The notes: generated by a model not told the origin, from the sequence alone. A stretch of 64,000 nucleotides of DNA from VFMC01 sp040380855 (GCA_040380855.1 JBEIIG010000002.1:62001-126000); one strand, 5' to 3'; numbered from the stretch's first letter, positions 26,067 through 35,330 are shown. Made by a program: numbers and translations.

Positions 26067-26771
26067 CTAGAACGACTGTGCCAGCGCCTCGACCGGCGTG
26101 ACGAAGCCGGTGTAGAACGGCCCGAACTCGGCGTAGATGGCCGAGGCACGGTCGAAGCGCATCGTGTAGACGACCTCTTTCAGGTCGTCGGGGTGGTTGG
26201 CGAACAGGGTGACACCCCACTCGTAGTCGTCGAGGCCCGCCGAGCCGGTGACGTACTGGATGACCCGACCGGCGAACGTGCGGCCGCTCTTGCCGTGCTC
26301 GGACATCAGTTCCTTGCGCGTGTCGTACGGCAGCATGAACCAGTTGGCCTCGGCTTCGCGCTTCTTGCTCATCGGGTAGAAGCACCAGGCGGGCTTCTCG
26401 CCGCTGGGCAGCACCGGGTACAGACGGCCGCGCACCATCTCCTCCGGCAGACCCTTCGCGTATTCGCTCGCCTCGGTGAGGCTGACGTAGCTGTCGACCA
26501 CCTCGAGACCGGCCTGCTGCAGGCCGGTCTGCAGCGAACGCAACTGACGCTGATCGGCATGCATCGCCATGACGGCGACGTCGGCCTTGTGGCCGAGGAT
26601 CGACACCGTCGCCACCTGGCAGCCAGCGGCTTCGGCAGCCTTCACCGCCGACACCATCGCCTCGCCGTCGAACAGCGCAGTGGGCTTGCAGAACAGGTGC
26701 AGCACGGCCAGGCCCACACTGGGCGAGACGGCATCGGGGGCGGGGGTGGGGGTGGCAGCCTCGTCGGTCAT
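26067..26771 (-). CDS. hemQ: HemQ, coproheme decarboxylase
   Basis: The 234-residue protein matches the chlorite dismutase-like HemQ (ChdC) family, which decarboxylates coproheme to heme b in the coproporphyrin-dependent pathway of actinobacteria and firmicutes. Visible landmarks are WCFYPMSKKREAEANWFML, LMSEHGKSGRTFAGRVIQY and DYEWGVTLFANHPDDLKEVV. The N-terminus is an Ala/Pro-rich tail. TAGCCT (26778-26783) sits six bases before ATG 26771, although GGAGG also lies there. It follows the fdhD gene on the same strand at 16 bases. Confidence 0.92.
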   Translation of the reverse strand: MTDEAATPTPAPDAVSPSVGLAVLHLFCKPTALFDGEAMVSAVKAAEAAGCQVATVSILGHKADVAVMAMHADQRQLRSLQTGLQQAGLEVVDSYVSLTEASEYAKGLPEEMVRGRLYPVLPSGEKPAWCFYPMSKKREAEANWFMLPYDTRKELMSEHGKSGRTFAGRVIQYVTGSAGLDDYEWGVTLFANHPDDLKEVVYTMRFDRASAIYAEFGPFYTGFVTPVEALAQSF

Positions 26772-26787
26772 GCCTCCAGGCTACGGG

Positions 26788-27621
26788 CTAGTGGCCGAGC
26801 GAACCCCACCGCGGATCGTCGCTGATGCGCTCGGGGCTGTACACGTTGAGCCGGCCCTGACGCACGAAGCCCACCAGGTGCAGGCCGGCTCGGCGCGCCG
26901 TGGCCACGGCCAGCGCCGTGGGCGCGCTGACGGCCACGAGCGTGGAGAAGCCGGCCGCCCACGCCTTCTGGGCGAGTTCGAAACTGGCACGGCCGCTGAC
27001 GAACAGGCCGAGGCCCGTGGCGGGCAGGTGACCGTCGAGCAGCATGCGGCCCACCACCTTGTCGACCGCGTTGTGCCGCCCCACGTCTTCCCGGGTGCAC
27101 AGCACCGTGCCGTCGGCCGTGAATGCTGCGGCGGCGTGCACGGCGCCGGTTGCGTTGAACAGTCCCTGCGCGCCCAGCACGCGGTCGGGCATCGACGCCA
27201 CCACGTCGAGCGCGATGGGCGGCGTGGCGGGTAACGGGGCCAGCCGTTCGCACAGTTCATCGATGGCCTCGTTGCCGCACAGGCCACAGCTGGAGGTGGT
27301 GTTGCCGAGGCGTGGCGTGGGCGCCGGAGCCCGGCCACCGGTCTCGACGGTGACGACGTTGAACTGCGAATCGGTGGCCGAACCGTTCGCGCAGTAGCGC
27401 ACGCCCAGCACCGGGGCGCCACCCAGCAGGCCGTCGCTGAAGCAGAACCCGGCCGCCAACTCGTAGTCGTGCCCGGGGGTACGCATCGTCGTGGCCACCG
27501 TCGTGCCATCGAGCTGGATGGTCATCGGTTCCTCGACGATCAGCTCGTCGGGGTGACGACGCGCCCCGTCGGTGTCGACGGTGGTGACGAGCACGGTGTC
27601 GCTTCGGCGTCGCAGAGCCAC
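26788..27621 (-). CDS. fdhD: FdhD, formate dehydrogenase sulfur carrier
   Basis: The 277-residue protein matches FdhD, which passes sulfur from a desulfurase to the molybdenum or tungsten cofactor of formate dehydrogenases. It has VEEPMTIQLDGTTVATTMRTPG at the N-terminus, the cysteine loop TTSSCGLCG, and REDVGRHNAVDKVVG near residue 180, all typical of the family. TACCGT at 27628-27633 lies exactly six bases before GTG 27621. It suggests the cell makes a formate dehydrogenase-type enzyme; a candidate molybdopterin protein lies 12 kb away. Confidence 0.93.
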   Translation of the reverse strand: MALRRRSDTVLVTTVDTDGARRHPDELIVEEPMTIQLDGTTVATTMRTPGHDYELAAGFCFSDGLLGGAPVLGVRYCANGSATDSQFNVVTVETGGRAPAPTPRLGNTTSSCGLCGNEAIDELCERLAPLPATPPIALDVVASMPDRVLGAQGLFNATGAVHAAAAFTADGTVLCTREDVGRHNAVDKVVGRMLLDGHLPATGLGLFVSGRASFELAQKAWAAGFSTLVAVSAPTALAVATARRAGLHLVGFVRQGRLNVYSPERISDDPRWGSLGH

Positions 27622-27654
27622 GCCGGAACGGTACCGGCTGCGAGGCGTCGGGCG

Positions 27655-29103
27655 TCAGGCGACCAGCGACGCCAGCAGGTCGGAGCGACTGGACGGACCG
27701 AGCGGTTCGGCCGGCGGCCGGTTCTCGCGGTCCTGCCACACGGCGAACACCCGGGCGCCCACCTCGGGGTCCTTCGCCAACGCGTCGGGGCTGGTGAGCA
27801 GGTTGAAGCTGCGGAAGAACGCCCGCAACACCACGGCGTCGGTGCGCATCGCGGGCAGCAACCCGTCGCGGAACACGGCCCGCATCAACGTGCGCGGGTC
27901 GTCGGTGTCGGCGTCGGGGTTCTCGCCCTGCAACAGGGCGGCAGCCACTCGACGGGCCTCGGCGTCCTGCTCGACACCGCTGCGATACCACGGGTGGATC
28001 TCCGCCCGTAGCGACGCGTCGTAGGCGAGCGCGATCTCGCGCACGTCGTCGCCGCACGCCTCGACCGCGAGCGACAACAGGTGCGCACCCCAGAACGCGG
28101 TGCTGCAACCGCGGCCGTACAACGGGTTGGTGCACAGCACCGCATCGCCCACCGGCACGATGCCGGTGGCCACCGGCTCGCCGTCGACCACATAGTCGCG
28201 CCACCGGTTCAACAGGCCCGCCATCACGTGCACCTGCGGGGTGATGGCCTCGGCCCGGCCGTCGAGATAGGGCGCCGTGGCCACCAGTTGGCGACCGGCC
28301 GCTTCGAACACCTCGGGGTCGGTGAGCGTGCGCCGCAACTCGTCGTCGTCGACGGGCGTGGCGAGCGTGACGGAGAAGGTGCGGTTGTCGCCCACGAACA
28401 CGCCGTACTTCAGGTAACCCAGGTCGCCACCGATCGGGCCGCTCCGGGGCGGATACTCCTCGCCGTCGCGCAGGCGATAGAAACGGCTGAAGTAGACGAT
28501 GCCGGTGTCGTCGACCTGTTCGGGCACTTCCGCTGCGCCCACCTCGGCCAGCCAATCGGGCACCGTGCTGCGGCGACCGGCTGCAGCCACCACCAGGTCG
28601 GCGCCCACCACGGTGCCGTCGTCGAGACGCACACCGGTGACGTGCGGGACGCCGTACCGCGGCTCGGCGACCAGTCCGGCCACGCCGCTGCCGGTACGGA
28701 ACGACACTCGACCCTCGTCGAGCGCGGCCCGACGCAGCACCCACTCGAACGTGGTGCGCCGGCAGGCGAGCATCACCAGATCGGTGTCGCCGGGTTGGGG
28801 TTCGAAGTCGACGATCGTCGGGGGCAGGTCGTCTCCGAAGCGCATCTCGGTGGCGCCCTCGGCCAACAGCGACTCGTACACGTCGGGGTACCGGTCGAGC
28901 AGCAGGTTGCGCAGCCGGGCGAGGAAGGCATGGCTGTGTCGCACTTGCGGTGCGCCACGGCGGTCCCACTCGAACGCCTCGTCGGCGGTCGCCGGCATCG
29001 GCGTGTCGTCACGCTCGATCACCGTCACGTCGTGGCCGTGACGCGCCAGCGCCAAGGCAGAACTCAACCCGGAAACTCCCCCACCGACCACGACGACCTG
29101 CAT
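27655..29103 (-). CDS. FAD-dependent oxidoreductase (monooxygenase-like)
   Basis: The 482-residue flavoprotein starts with a dinucleotide-binding motif VVVVGGGVSGLSSALALARHG and has VIPERDD-like VIERDD next. It later has the second FAD site VPVGDAVLCTNPLYGRGCST (GD motif), in the arrangement of group A flavoprotein hydroxylases/halogenases. The substrate is unknown. TAGCCT at 29110-29115 lies exactly six bases before ATG 29103. It sits 33 bases upstream of fdhD on the same strand. Confidence 0.88.
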   Translation of the reverse strand: MQVVVVGGGVSGLSSALALARHGHDVTVIERDDTPMPATADEAFEWDRRGAPQVRHSHAFLARLRNLLLDRYPDVYESLLAEGATEMRFGDDLPPTIVDFEPQPGDTDLVMLACRRTTFEWVLRRAALDEGRVSFRTGSGVAGLVAEPRYGVPHVTGVRLDDGTVVGADLVVAAAGRRSTVPDWLAEVGAAEVPEQVDDTGIVYFSRFYRLRDGEEYPPRSGPIGGDLGYLKYGVFVGDNRTFSVTLATPVDDDELRRTLTDPEVFEAAGRQLVATAPYLDGRAEAITPQVHVMAGLLNRWRDYVVDGEPVATGIVPVGDAVLCTNPLYGRGCSTAFWGAHLLSLAVEACGDDVREIALAYDASLRAEIHPWYRSGVEQDAEARRVAAALLQGENPDADTDDPRTLMRAVFRDGLLPAMRTDAVVLRAFFRSFNLLTSPDALAKDPEVGARVFAVWQDRENRPPAEPLGPSSRSDLLASLVA

Positions 29104-29167
29104 GAATACAGGCTAGGTGACCTGCGGCGATGCGTCGACGGCCACGGACGTGACCTGTGTCGGCCCG

Positions 29168-29518
29168 TCAGGCGGCGAGGAGGGGGGAGGGTGCGGGTTC
29201 GGTGGGGCAGGCCTCGCCGGGGCGGGCGAGGGTGCTGGGCACGAAGCGCTCGCGGGCGGCGGCCGAGGCGAGCGTGGCGTCGTCCCACCACGAGCGGATC
29301 GAGCGGGCATCGGTGAGGGGGTGCCACATCACCGCGAAGTCGGTGAGGCCGGCCGCGACGAGGCGGTCGACGGCCCACACCGCGAACACCGCTGCGGTGT
29401 CGTGGTAACCGACGGCGGTGAGGGCCGGACGGGTGGCGCGCAGGTCGGCCAGCGCAGCGGCTGCGCCGCGGGTGCGGACCTGCTCGGTGAGCTGGGCGAT
29501 GAACTGGGCGTGCGTCAT
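29168..29518 (-). CDS. Small hypothetical protein
   Basis: The 116-residue protein has no family I recognise. It is helical, with AALADLRATRPALTAVGYHD and AVFAVWAVDRLVAAGLTDFA, and ends in a Pro-rich tail. GACACT lies six bases before ATG 29518, a weaker version of the -10 seen at other starts. It is divergent from the Lrp-type regulator gene, with 61 bases between starts, so that regulator may control it. Confidence 0.6.
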   Translation of the reverse strand: MTHAQFIAQLTEQVRTRGAAAALADLRATRPALTAVGYHDTAAVFAVWAVDRLVAAGLTDFAVMWHPLTDARSIRSWWDDATLASAAARERFVPSTLARPGEACPTEPAPSPLLAA

Positions 29519-29579
29519 ACCCACAGTGTCGCCCCGACCGCGCTGCGTTCGCAGCGGACTTCCCGGCAGAATAGGACCC

Positions 29580-30014
29580 ATGCCTGCGGAATCCGAAGTA
29601 CTCGACCAGATCGACCGAGACATCCTCACCATCCTCGCCGCCGACGCTCGGATCGGCTGGACCGAGCTGGGTGCCCGGGTGCACCTGTCGGCCAACGCGG
29701 CGGCCGATCGGGTGCGGCGACTCGTGCGCACCGGCGTCATCCGCCGGTTCACCATCGAACTCGACCAGGCCCGCCTGGGCCGCACGCTCGAAGCCGTCAT
29801 CGACGTGCGCGTGGCCGACGGCGAACGCTTCCGCGAGGGGGCCCTGGCGTGCCCCGAGGTGACCTGGATGGCGCACGTCACCGGGCGCACCGATTTCCAG
29901 GTGCACGTCGCCTGCGATGGAACCCGGGGGCTGAACGCGCTGCTCACCCGCTTCCGCGACGAGTTCACCGCCACCGAAACGCTCACCACCGTGGTGCTCG
30001 AGGTTGCTCGTTAG
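29580..30014 (+). CDS. Lrp/AsnC family transcription regulator
   Basis: The 144-residue protein has an N-terminal winged helix (LDQIDRDILTILAADARIGW, with LSANAAADRVRRLVRTGVI as recognition region). A RAM-type effector domain follows (TLEAVIDVRVADGERFREGA, FQVHVACDGTRGLNALL). Such regulators sense amino acids as oligomers. Its ligand cannot be inferred. Its stop codon lies within the CIRCE-like repeat that precedes groEL. Confidence 0.88.
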   Translation: MPAESEVLDQIDRDILTILAADARIGWTELGARVHLSANAAADRVRRLVRTGVIRRFTIELDQARLGRTLEAVIDVRVADGERFREGALACPEVTWMAHVTGRTDFQVHVACDGTRGLNALLTRFRDEFTATETLTTVVLEVAR

Positions 30015-30037
30015 CAGTCGCAGTCGTAGAGTGCTAG
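30011..30037 (+). promoter_or_regulatory. CIRCE-like heat-shock operator upstream of groEL
   Basis: TTAGCAGTC, nine bases, then GAGTGCTAG matches the CIRCE consensus (TTAGCACTC-N9-GAGTGCTAA) with one change per arm. CIRCE is bound by HrcA to repress groE and related genes. A TAGAGT hexamer at 30027-30032 inside it could be the -10. The operator overlaps the stop codon of the upstream Lrp-type gene. Confidence 0.8.
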
Positions 30038-30103
30038 CAGTCTCGCACCGAGAGTGCGAATCACCGTCCAGTCAGTCCCCTCACCCTCAACGCGGAGGAA
30101 CCA

Positions 30104-31723
30104 ATGTCGAAGACCATTGCATTCGACGAGCAGGCTCGTCGCTCGCTCGAAGCTGGCATGAACAAGCTCGCCGACGCCGTGCGCGTCACGCTCGGGCCCA
30201 AGGGCCGCAACGTCGTGCTCGACAAGAAGTGGGGCGCCCCCACCATCACCAACGACGGCGTCTCCATCGCCAAAGAGATCGACCTCGAGGATCCGTTCGA
30301 GCGCATCGGCGCCGAACTGGTGAAGGAAGTCGCCAAGAAGACCGACGACGTGGCCGGCGACGGCACCACCACCGCCACCGTGCTGGCGTGGAGCATGGTT
30401 CGTGAAGGCCTGCGCAACGTGGCCGCCGGCGCCAACCCGATGAGCCTGAAGAAGGGCATCGAGGCCGCCGTGGCCGCCGCCGTCGACAGCATCAAGGCGC
30501 TCGCCAAGGAAGTCGACTCGAAGGACCAGATCGCCCAGGTGGCCAGCATCTCGGCCGCCGACACCGAGATCGGCCAGATGATCAGCGAGGCCATCGACAA
30601 GGTGGGCAAGGACGGCGTCATCACCGTCGAGGAGAGCCAGACCTTCGGTATGGAGATGGACCTCGTCGAGGGCATGCGCTTCGACAAGGGCTACATCTCG
30701 CCCTACTTCGTCACCGACCCCGAGCGCATGGAAGCCAGCCTCGACAACGCCTACATCCTGTTCGTGTCGTCGAAGATCTCGTCGGTGCGCGACATGCTGC
30801 CGGTGCTCGAGAAGGTCATGCAGAGCGGCCGCCCGCTCGTCATCATCGCCGAAGACATCGAGGGCGAGGCCCTGGCCACCCTGGTGGTCAACAAGATCCG
30901 CGGCACCTTCAAGAGCGCCGCCGTGAAGGCCCCCGGCTTCGGCGAGCGCCGCAAGGCGATGCTGCAGGACATGGCCATCCTCACCGGTGGCACGGTCATC
31001 AGCGAAGAGGTCGGCCTGAAGCTCGACACCGCCACGCTCGACCTGCTGGGCACCGCCAAGCGCGTGCTCATCACCAAGGACGAGACCACCATCATCGAGG
31101 GTGCGGGCGACGAGAACGACATCAAGGGCCGCATCAACCAGATCAAGGCCGAGATCGACAACACCGACTCCGACTACGACCGCGAGAAGCTGCAGGAGCG
31201 TCTCGCCAAGCTCAGCGGCGGCGTTGCCGTGCTGAAGGTCGGCGCCGCCACCGAGGTGGAGCTGAAGGAGAAGAAGCACCGCATCGAAGATGCCGTCAGC
31301 ACCACCAAGGCCGCCATCGAAGAGGGCGTCGTGCCCGGCGGTGGCGTGGCCCTGCTGCGTGCCCAGGCTGCCGCCATGGCTGCTGCCGAGGCCCTGTCGG
31401 GCGACGAGGCCACTGGCGCCCGCATGGTCGCCAAGAGCCTCGAGTCGCCGCTGAAGCAGATCGCCGAGAACGCCGGCATGGAAGGCGGCGTCGTCGTGCA
31501 GAAGGTGAAGAGCATGTCGGGCGCCGAGGGCCTGAACGCCGCCACCGGCGAGTACGAGGACCTCGTGAAGATCGGTGTCATCGACGCTGCCAAGGTCACC
31601 CGCTCGGCGCTGCAGAACGCAGCCTCGATCGCGGCGCTGTTCCTCACCACCGAGGCCGTGGTGGCCGACAAGCCCGAAGATGCCTCCGGCCACAGCCACG
31701 GTGGAGGCATGGAGGACTTCTGA
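30104..31723 (+). CDS. groEL: GroEL chaperonin
   Basis: The 539-residue protein is a full-length 60-kDa chaperonin: N-terminal ATP-site residues (VTLGPKGRNVVLDKKWGAPT, DDVAGDGTTTATVLA), the apical region with KISSVRDMLPVLEKVMQSG, and the C-terminal EKKHRIEDAVSTTKAAIEEG with VPGGGVALL. It ends SHGGGMEDF, a short Gly/Met/His tail. GGAGGAACCA lies before ATG 30104. No groES is adjacent, so this is a stand-alone groEL copy. Regulation by the CIRCE-like site is likely. Confidence 0.97.
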   Translation: MSKTIAFDEQARRSLEAGMNKLADAVRVTLGPKGRNVVLDKKWGAPTITNDGVSIAKEIDLEDPFERIGAELVKEVAKKTDDVAGDGTTTATVLAWSMVREGLRNVAAGANPMSLKKGIEAAVAAAVDSIKALAKEVDSKDQIAQVASISAADTEIGQMISEAIDKVGKDGVITVEESQTFGMEMDLVEGMRFDKGYISPYFVTDPERMEASLDNAYILFVSSKISSVRDMLPVLEKVMQSGRPLVIIAEDIEGEALATLVVNKIRGTFKSAAVKAPGFGERRKAMLQDMAILTGGTVISEEVGLKLDTATLDLLGTAKRVLITKDETTIIEGAGDENDIKGRINQIKAEIDNTDSDYDREKLQERLAKLSGGVAVLKVGAATEVELKEKKHRIEDAVSTTKAAIEEGVVPGGGVALLRAQAAAMAAAEALSGDEATGARMVAKSLESPLKQIAENAGMEGGVVVQKVKSMSGAEGLNAATGEYEDLVKIGVIDAAKVTRSALQNAASIAALFLTTEAVVADKPEDASGHSHGGGMEDF

Positions 31724-31757
31724 TCCTCCGGCCGTTCGCACACCGAACGCAACCGAC

Positions 31758-31798
31758 AGCGAGCCCGCAGCCACACGGCTGCGGGCTCGCTGCTTTTT
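31758..31798 (+). terminator. Rho-independent terminator of groEL
   Basis: A perfect 15-bp stem (arms 31758-31772 and 31777-31791, starting AGCGAGCCCGCAG) with loop ACAC is followed by GC and five T residues at 31794-31798. It lies about 35 bases after the groEL stop. Confidence 0.9.
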
Positions 31799-31852
31799 CG
31801 CCCATCCACCATCAGGCGGGGCCCGTACCTGATCTGCAACGATGGAACCGGC

Positions 31853-32476
31853 ATGAGACGAACAGTGGCGATGGTGGTGGCAGGGGCCGCACTGGTGGCC
31901 GGGTGCGGCGACCCCGATTTCCGGTATGCGAGCGACTCGCAAGAGGGTGTGTCGTTCCGGGTTCCCTACACGTGGTCGATCTTCGACCGCACCGAGGAAG
32001 AGTTCAGCGGACGCCTCGACGGTGGCTCCACGGCCCGTGCACTGCGGATCTGGGTGATCGACTCGAACGACGCGGCCGACCCGAGCAACCCCGAGGTGTT
32101 CGACGGTGACGTACCGGTGGGCAACGCGCAGATCATCGCCACTGCAAGTGGCCTCTCGGAGAACCTCTCGATCTCATCGGTCCGTTCGGTCGGCCTCGAG
32201 TTCGACCCCGTCTCGCCCGCAACCGGCCTCGAGGACACCTGGGAAGTGGTGCTCGACCAGCCGATGCGAAGCGAAGGTGGCGTGAGCGGGTCGATCGCCG
32301 TGTGGAACTACCGCACCACCACGAGCGACGAGTGGCTGTCGCGGGCCCGTGAAGTGTTCGTCGACCCTGCCTCGAACCGCGTCTACCTGCTCGACATCTA
32401 CTGCACCGCTGCCTGCTTCGAGCAGCACCGCGACGACATTTTCGACGTACTCGACTCCTGGAGGATCGACAAGTGA
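31853..32476 (+). CDS. Predicted lipoprotein
   Basis: The 207-residue protein has a lipoprotein signal (MRRTVAMVVAGAALVAGCGD, Cys18) and a beta-rich body (GVSFRVPYTWSIFDRTEEEF), a region resembling PsbP/MOG1-like folds, with a C-terminal Cys pair region CTAACFEQH. I cannot name a specific function. Its stop overlaps the next gene's GTG by four bases (GTGA), so it is co-translated with the FtsH-like protease and is probably its partner at the membrane. Confidence 0.78.
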   Translation: MRRTVAMVVAGAALVAGCGDPDFRYASDSQEGVSFRVPYTWSIFDRTEEEFSGRLDGGSTARALRIWVIDSNDAADPSNPEVFDGDVPVGNAQIIATASGLSENLSISSVRSVGLEFDPVSPATGLEDTWEVVLDQPMRSEGGVSGSIAVWNYRTTTSDEWLSRAREVFVDPASNRVYLLDIYCTAACFEQHRDDIFDVLDSWRIDK

Positions 32477-34881
32477 ACGCGCCGCTTTCACCCAACGACG
32501 TGATCACGATCCACGAGGCGGTGCCCGACAGCCGCGAGTCGGCGACGCGTCGCAAGCTGATGTTCTTCGACCGGGTGAAGGTGTTCATCCTGCTGGGCGT
32601 CATCTTCGGTTATGGCGTCGCCCTGCGACACAGCGATGTGAAGGGCATGTCGTGGGGTGACGCCTTCAAGGTCACCCGCGACGCGATGTGGTGGGTGTTC
32701 GTCCTCGCCGGCCTCGAACTGCTGCGCCAGATCCACAACCTGATCAGCGAGAAGTCAGCCCGCTACCACGGCTTTTGGATGCGGCGGGTGTGGGGCGGCT
32801 GGGACCGCTTCTGGAGCAAGCGCAACCCCTGGATGCGCTACCGCCTGGGCCGCATGGTGCGGGTCACCTGCTGGCTGGTGGTGCTCACGTTCGTCTTCTC
32901 CAAGATCTGGGGCCTGTCGTTCATGGGCGCCATCGCCGAGGCGCCCTACCGGCTGCTCTACGAACCGTTCGGCAGCAATGGCCTGCCGTTCTTCTTCCAA
33001 CTGTTCTTCGGCCTCCTATTCGGCATGATCCAGTTCATCGGCATCTTCTACCTGCTGTCGCGTGGCGGCATCGAGACGTTCATGCCGCACGACATCAAGA
33101 CCCGTTTCTCCGACGTGTACGGCCAGGACAAGGTGCTGGCCCGGGTACAGGAGAACGTGATGTTCCTCGACAACCCCGAGGTGATCGAGTCGAAGGGTGG
33201 TCACGTGCCCGGCGGCATCCTGCTGTGGGGGCCGCCCGGCACCGGCAAGACGCTGATGGCCGAGGCCGTCGCCGGCGAGACCGGCAAGCCGTTCGTGTTC
33301 ATCGAGCCCGGCGCGTTCGTCAACATGTTCTTCGGTATCGGCGTGTTGAAGGTGTTCCTCCTGTTCCGCCGCCTCCGCAAGCTGGCGCTGCGCTACGGCG
33401 GTGTCATCGCCTTCTTCGACGAAGCCGACACGCTGGGCAACCGCGGCATGACCTCGGGCGAGTTCATCAGCCAGCAGGCCGAGCGGATGGGCTTCCACTC
33501 GTGCAACGGGGTGCACCATCTGTCGCCCAACGCCCAGGCCGTGCTGGCCGAGGAGATGCTCGCCGGACGCAACCACGATGCCACCGCCGGCACCTCGCGG
33601 CGGGGTGGCATCTCGCGCATCATCATGCCGGGTGGGCGCGGCATGGGTGGCTTCGACGGTTCGCTGCAGCGCATCCTCACCGAGATGTCGGGGTTGAAGA
33701 AGCCCCGCGGGTTCCTCACCCGCCGCCTGCGTCAGTTCCTGAACATCCAGCCCAAGCAGCCGCCGAAGTACCGCATGCTCATCATGTTCGCCACGAACAT
33801 GCCCGAGTCGCTCGATGCTGCGCTGCTACGCCCGGGCCGCATCGACCGCAAGTACCACGTCGGCTATCCCAACCTCGAGGGGCGCATGCGCACCTTCGAC
33901 GGCTACCTCAACAAGGTGCGTCACCAGGTCACCCCCGAGCAGGTGAAGCAGCTCGCCATCCGTACGCCCAGCGGTAGCGGCGCCCTCATCAAGGACATGG
34001 TGAACGAGGCACTCATCGTGGCCACCCGAGCCGGGCGCGACTTCGTCACGTTCGCCGACGTGCTCGAGGCCCGCACGTTCAAGGTGCACGGCCTGAGCGA
34101 CGGCACCGCCAGCACCGAGCTCGAGCGGTACGAAACAGCCATCCACGAGGCCGGCCACGCGGTCACCACTTATCTGCTGCGCAGCCGCGACATGATCGAC
34201 ATCGCCACGATCGAGCAGCGCGGCTCGGTGGGCGGCTTCGTCAGTTGGATCCCGCGTGAGGACCGCAAGTTCGACTGGCGCGTCGATGCCGACACCGACC
34301 TGGTCTGCTCGATCGTCTCGCTGCCCACCGAGCGAGAGTTCTTCGGCGGCGACAACTCGATGGGTGTGGGCGGCGACCTGCGGGCCGCCACCGGCCTGGC
34401 CACGCACATGCTGCGACGCGCGGCCATGGGCGACACGCTGTCGTCGCCGATGGAGTGGCAGGGCTACGGCGACCTCACCGCCACCGACCTCGACCAGCGG
34501 GTGGAGGCGAAGTTGCAGGAGCGCTACGCGGTGGCCCAGCAGTTGGTGCGCGACAACCGCTGGTTCGTGCTGGCCATCGCCCACGCGCTGGTCACCCGCA
34601 ACACCATCCTGGGCGACGATGTCGATGCCATCTACCGCGGCACGCAGGGCGTGATGGTCGATGGTTCGTGGTACCACGACCCCGCCAACCGCGACGCGCT
34701 CGAGGCCTACCACGCCCGGGCGCTCGAGGCGCACATGGCACAGGCCGTCGGGTTCACCGGCGACATCCCTCGCCCGTCGTTGCCGCCTCCGGCAGCGATC
34801 GAGGCGACCGCCACGGGCGACCCGGGTGGCATCACCGACTTCCCTCCGCCGACGCCCACACCGCCCGAACCGACGGAGTGA
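32473..34881 (+). CDS. FtsH-like membrane AAA zinc protease, variant
   Basis: The 802-residue protein has several N-terminal membrane segments. The AAA core carries Walker A GPPGTGKT near residue 252, Walker B IAFFDEAD and the arginine finger region ALLRPGRIDR. The M41 peptidase motif HEAGH is near residue 558, with a downstream GGDLRAAT that may supply the third zinc ligand. It differs from standard FtsH in two ways. The segment between Walker B and the sensor motif MFATNMP is about 120 residues, against roughly 45-50. It ends in a Pro/Thr-rich tail. It is coupled to the upstream lipoprotein gene. Confidence 0.88.
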   Translation: MNAPLSPNDVITIHEAVPDSRESATRRKLMFFDRVKVFILLGVIFGYGVALRHSDVKGMSWGDAFKVTRDAMWWVFVLAGLELLRQIHNLISEKSARYHGFWMRRVWGGWDRFWSKRNPWMRYRLGRMVRVTCWLVVLTFVFSKIWGLSFMGAIAEAPYRLLYEPFGSNGLPFFFQLFFGLLFGMIQFIGIFYLLSRGGIETFMPHDIKTRFSDVYGQDKVLARVQENVMFLDNPEVIESKGGHVPGGILLWGPPGTGKTLMAEAVAGETGKPFVFIEPGAFVNMFFGIGVLKVFLLFRRLRKLALRYGGVIAFFDEADTLGNRGMTSGEFISQQAERMGFHSCNGVHHLSPNAQAVLAEEMLAGRNHDATAGTSRRGGISRIIMPGGRGMGGFDGSLQRILTEMSGLKKPRGFLTRRLRQFLNIQPKQPPKYRMLIMFATNMPESLDAALLRPGRIDRKYHVGYPNLEGRMRTFDGYLNKVRHQVTPEQVKQLAIRTPSGSGALIKDMVNEALIVATRAGRDFVTFADVLEARTFKVHGLSDGTASTELERYETAIHEAGHAVTTYLLRSRDMIDIATIEQRGSVGGFVSWIPREDRKFDWRVDADTDLVCSIVSLPTEREFFGGDNSMGVGGDLRAATGLATHMLRRAAMGDTLSSPMEWQGYGDLTATDLDQRVEAKLQERYAVAQQLVRDNRWFVLAIAHALVTRNTILGDDVDAIYRGTQGVMVDGSWYHDPANRDALEAYHARALEAHMAQAVGFTGDIPRPSLPPPAAIEATATGDPGGITDFPPPTPTPPEPTE

Positions 34882-34896
34882 CGACCAGCTGGCGGG

Positions 34897-35172
34897 TCAG
34901 CCGCCGGCGACGGCCGGGATGATGCTGACGGTCTCGCCCGCGGGCACCGGGGTGTCGAGGCCCTGGAGGTAGCGCACGTCGTCGTCGGCGACGAACACGT
35001 TGACGAACTTGCGCAGTGCGCCCGACTCGTCGAACAGGCGGTCGCCGAAACCGGGGTGCGCTGCGTCGAGTGCCTTCAGCACCTCGCCGAGGGTGGCACC
35101 TTCCACCTGCACGGTGGACGAGCCGCCGGCGAGGGGGCGCATGGTGGTGGGGATGCGAACGGTGACGGCCAT
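34897..35172 (-). CDS. MoaD/ThiS family sulfur-carrier protein
   Basis: The 91-residue beta-grasp protein ends in the di-glycine tail AVAGG, whose C-terminal Gly is thiocarboxylated in this family. Visible are MAVTVRIPTTMRPLAGG, the helix LGEVLKALDAAHPGFGD and VNVFVADDDVRYLQGL. It could serve molybdopterin synthesis or cysteine/thiamin-type sulfur transfer; no MoaE or adenylase gene adjoins it. TAGCCT lies seven bases before ATG 35172. Confidence 0.9.
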   Translation of the reverse strand: MAVTVRIPTTMRPLAGGSSTVQVEGATLGEVLKALDAAHPGFGDRLFDESGALRKFVNVFVADDDVRYLQGLDTPVPAGETVSIIPAVAGG

Positions 35173-35222
35173 GTGCGAAAGGCTACCGACCGGGTCGGGT
35201 TTCCGCCCCACCCTGATCGTCC

Positions 35223-35316
35223 GTGAGCCTGCGCCACGCCTGGCGTGGTCGCCGCGCACGAACGTGTCGGCTTCGTGAGCCTGGGCCACGCCCGGCGTGG
35301 TCGCCGCGCACGAACG
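35223..35316. repeat. Two 42-bp direct repeats with inner palindrome
   Basis: Copies at 35223-35264 and 35275-35316 agree at 40 of 42 positions and are spaced 52 bases apart. Each holds a palindrome CCACGCC-N-GGCGTGG (centre T in copy 1, C in copy 2). They lie between the divergent moaD-like and glycerate kinase genes, where paired operator sites would be expected. Confidence 0.75.
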
Positions 35317-35330
35317 GCGGGTGGGGCAGG

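Noticed and set aside
28081..29316. Plus-strand open frame over the flavoprotein
   Set aside because: The minus strand has a clear FAD motif and a well-placed promoter; the plus-strand frame has none.
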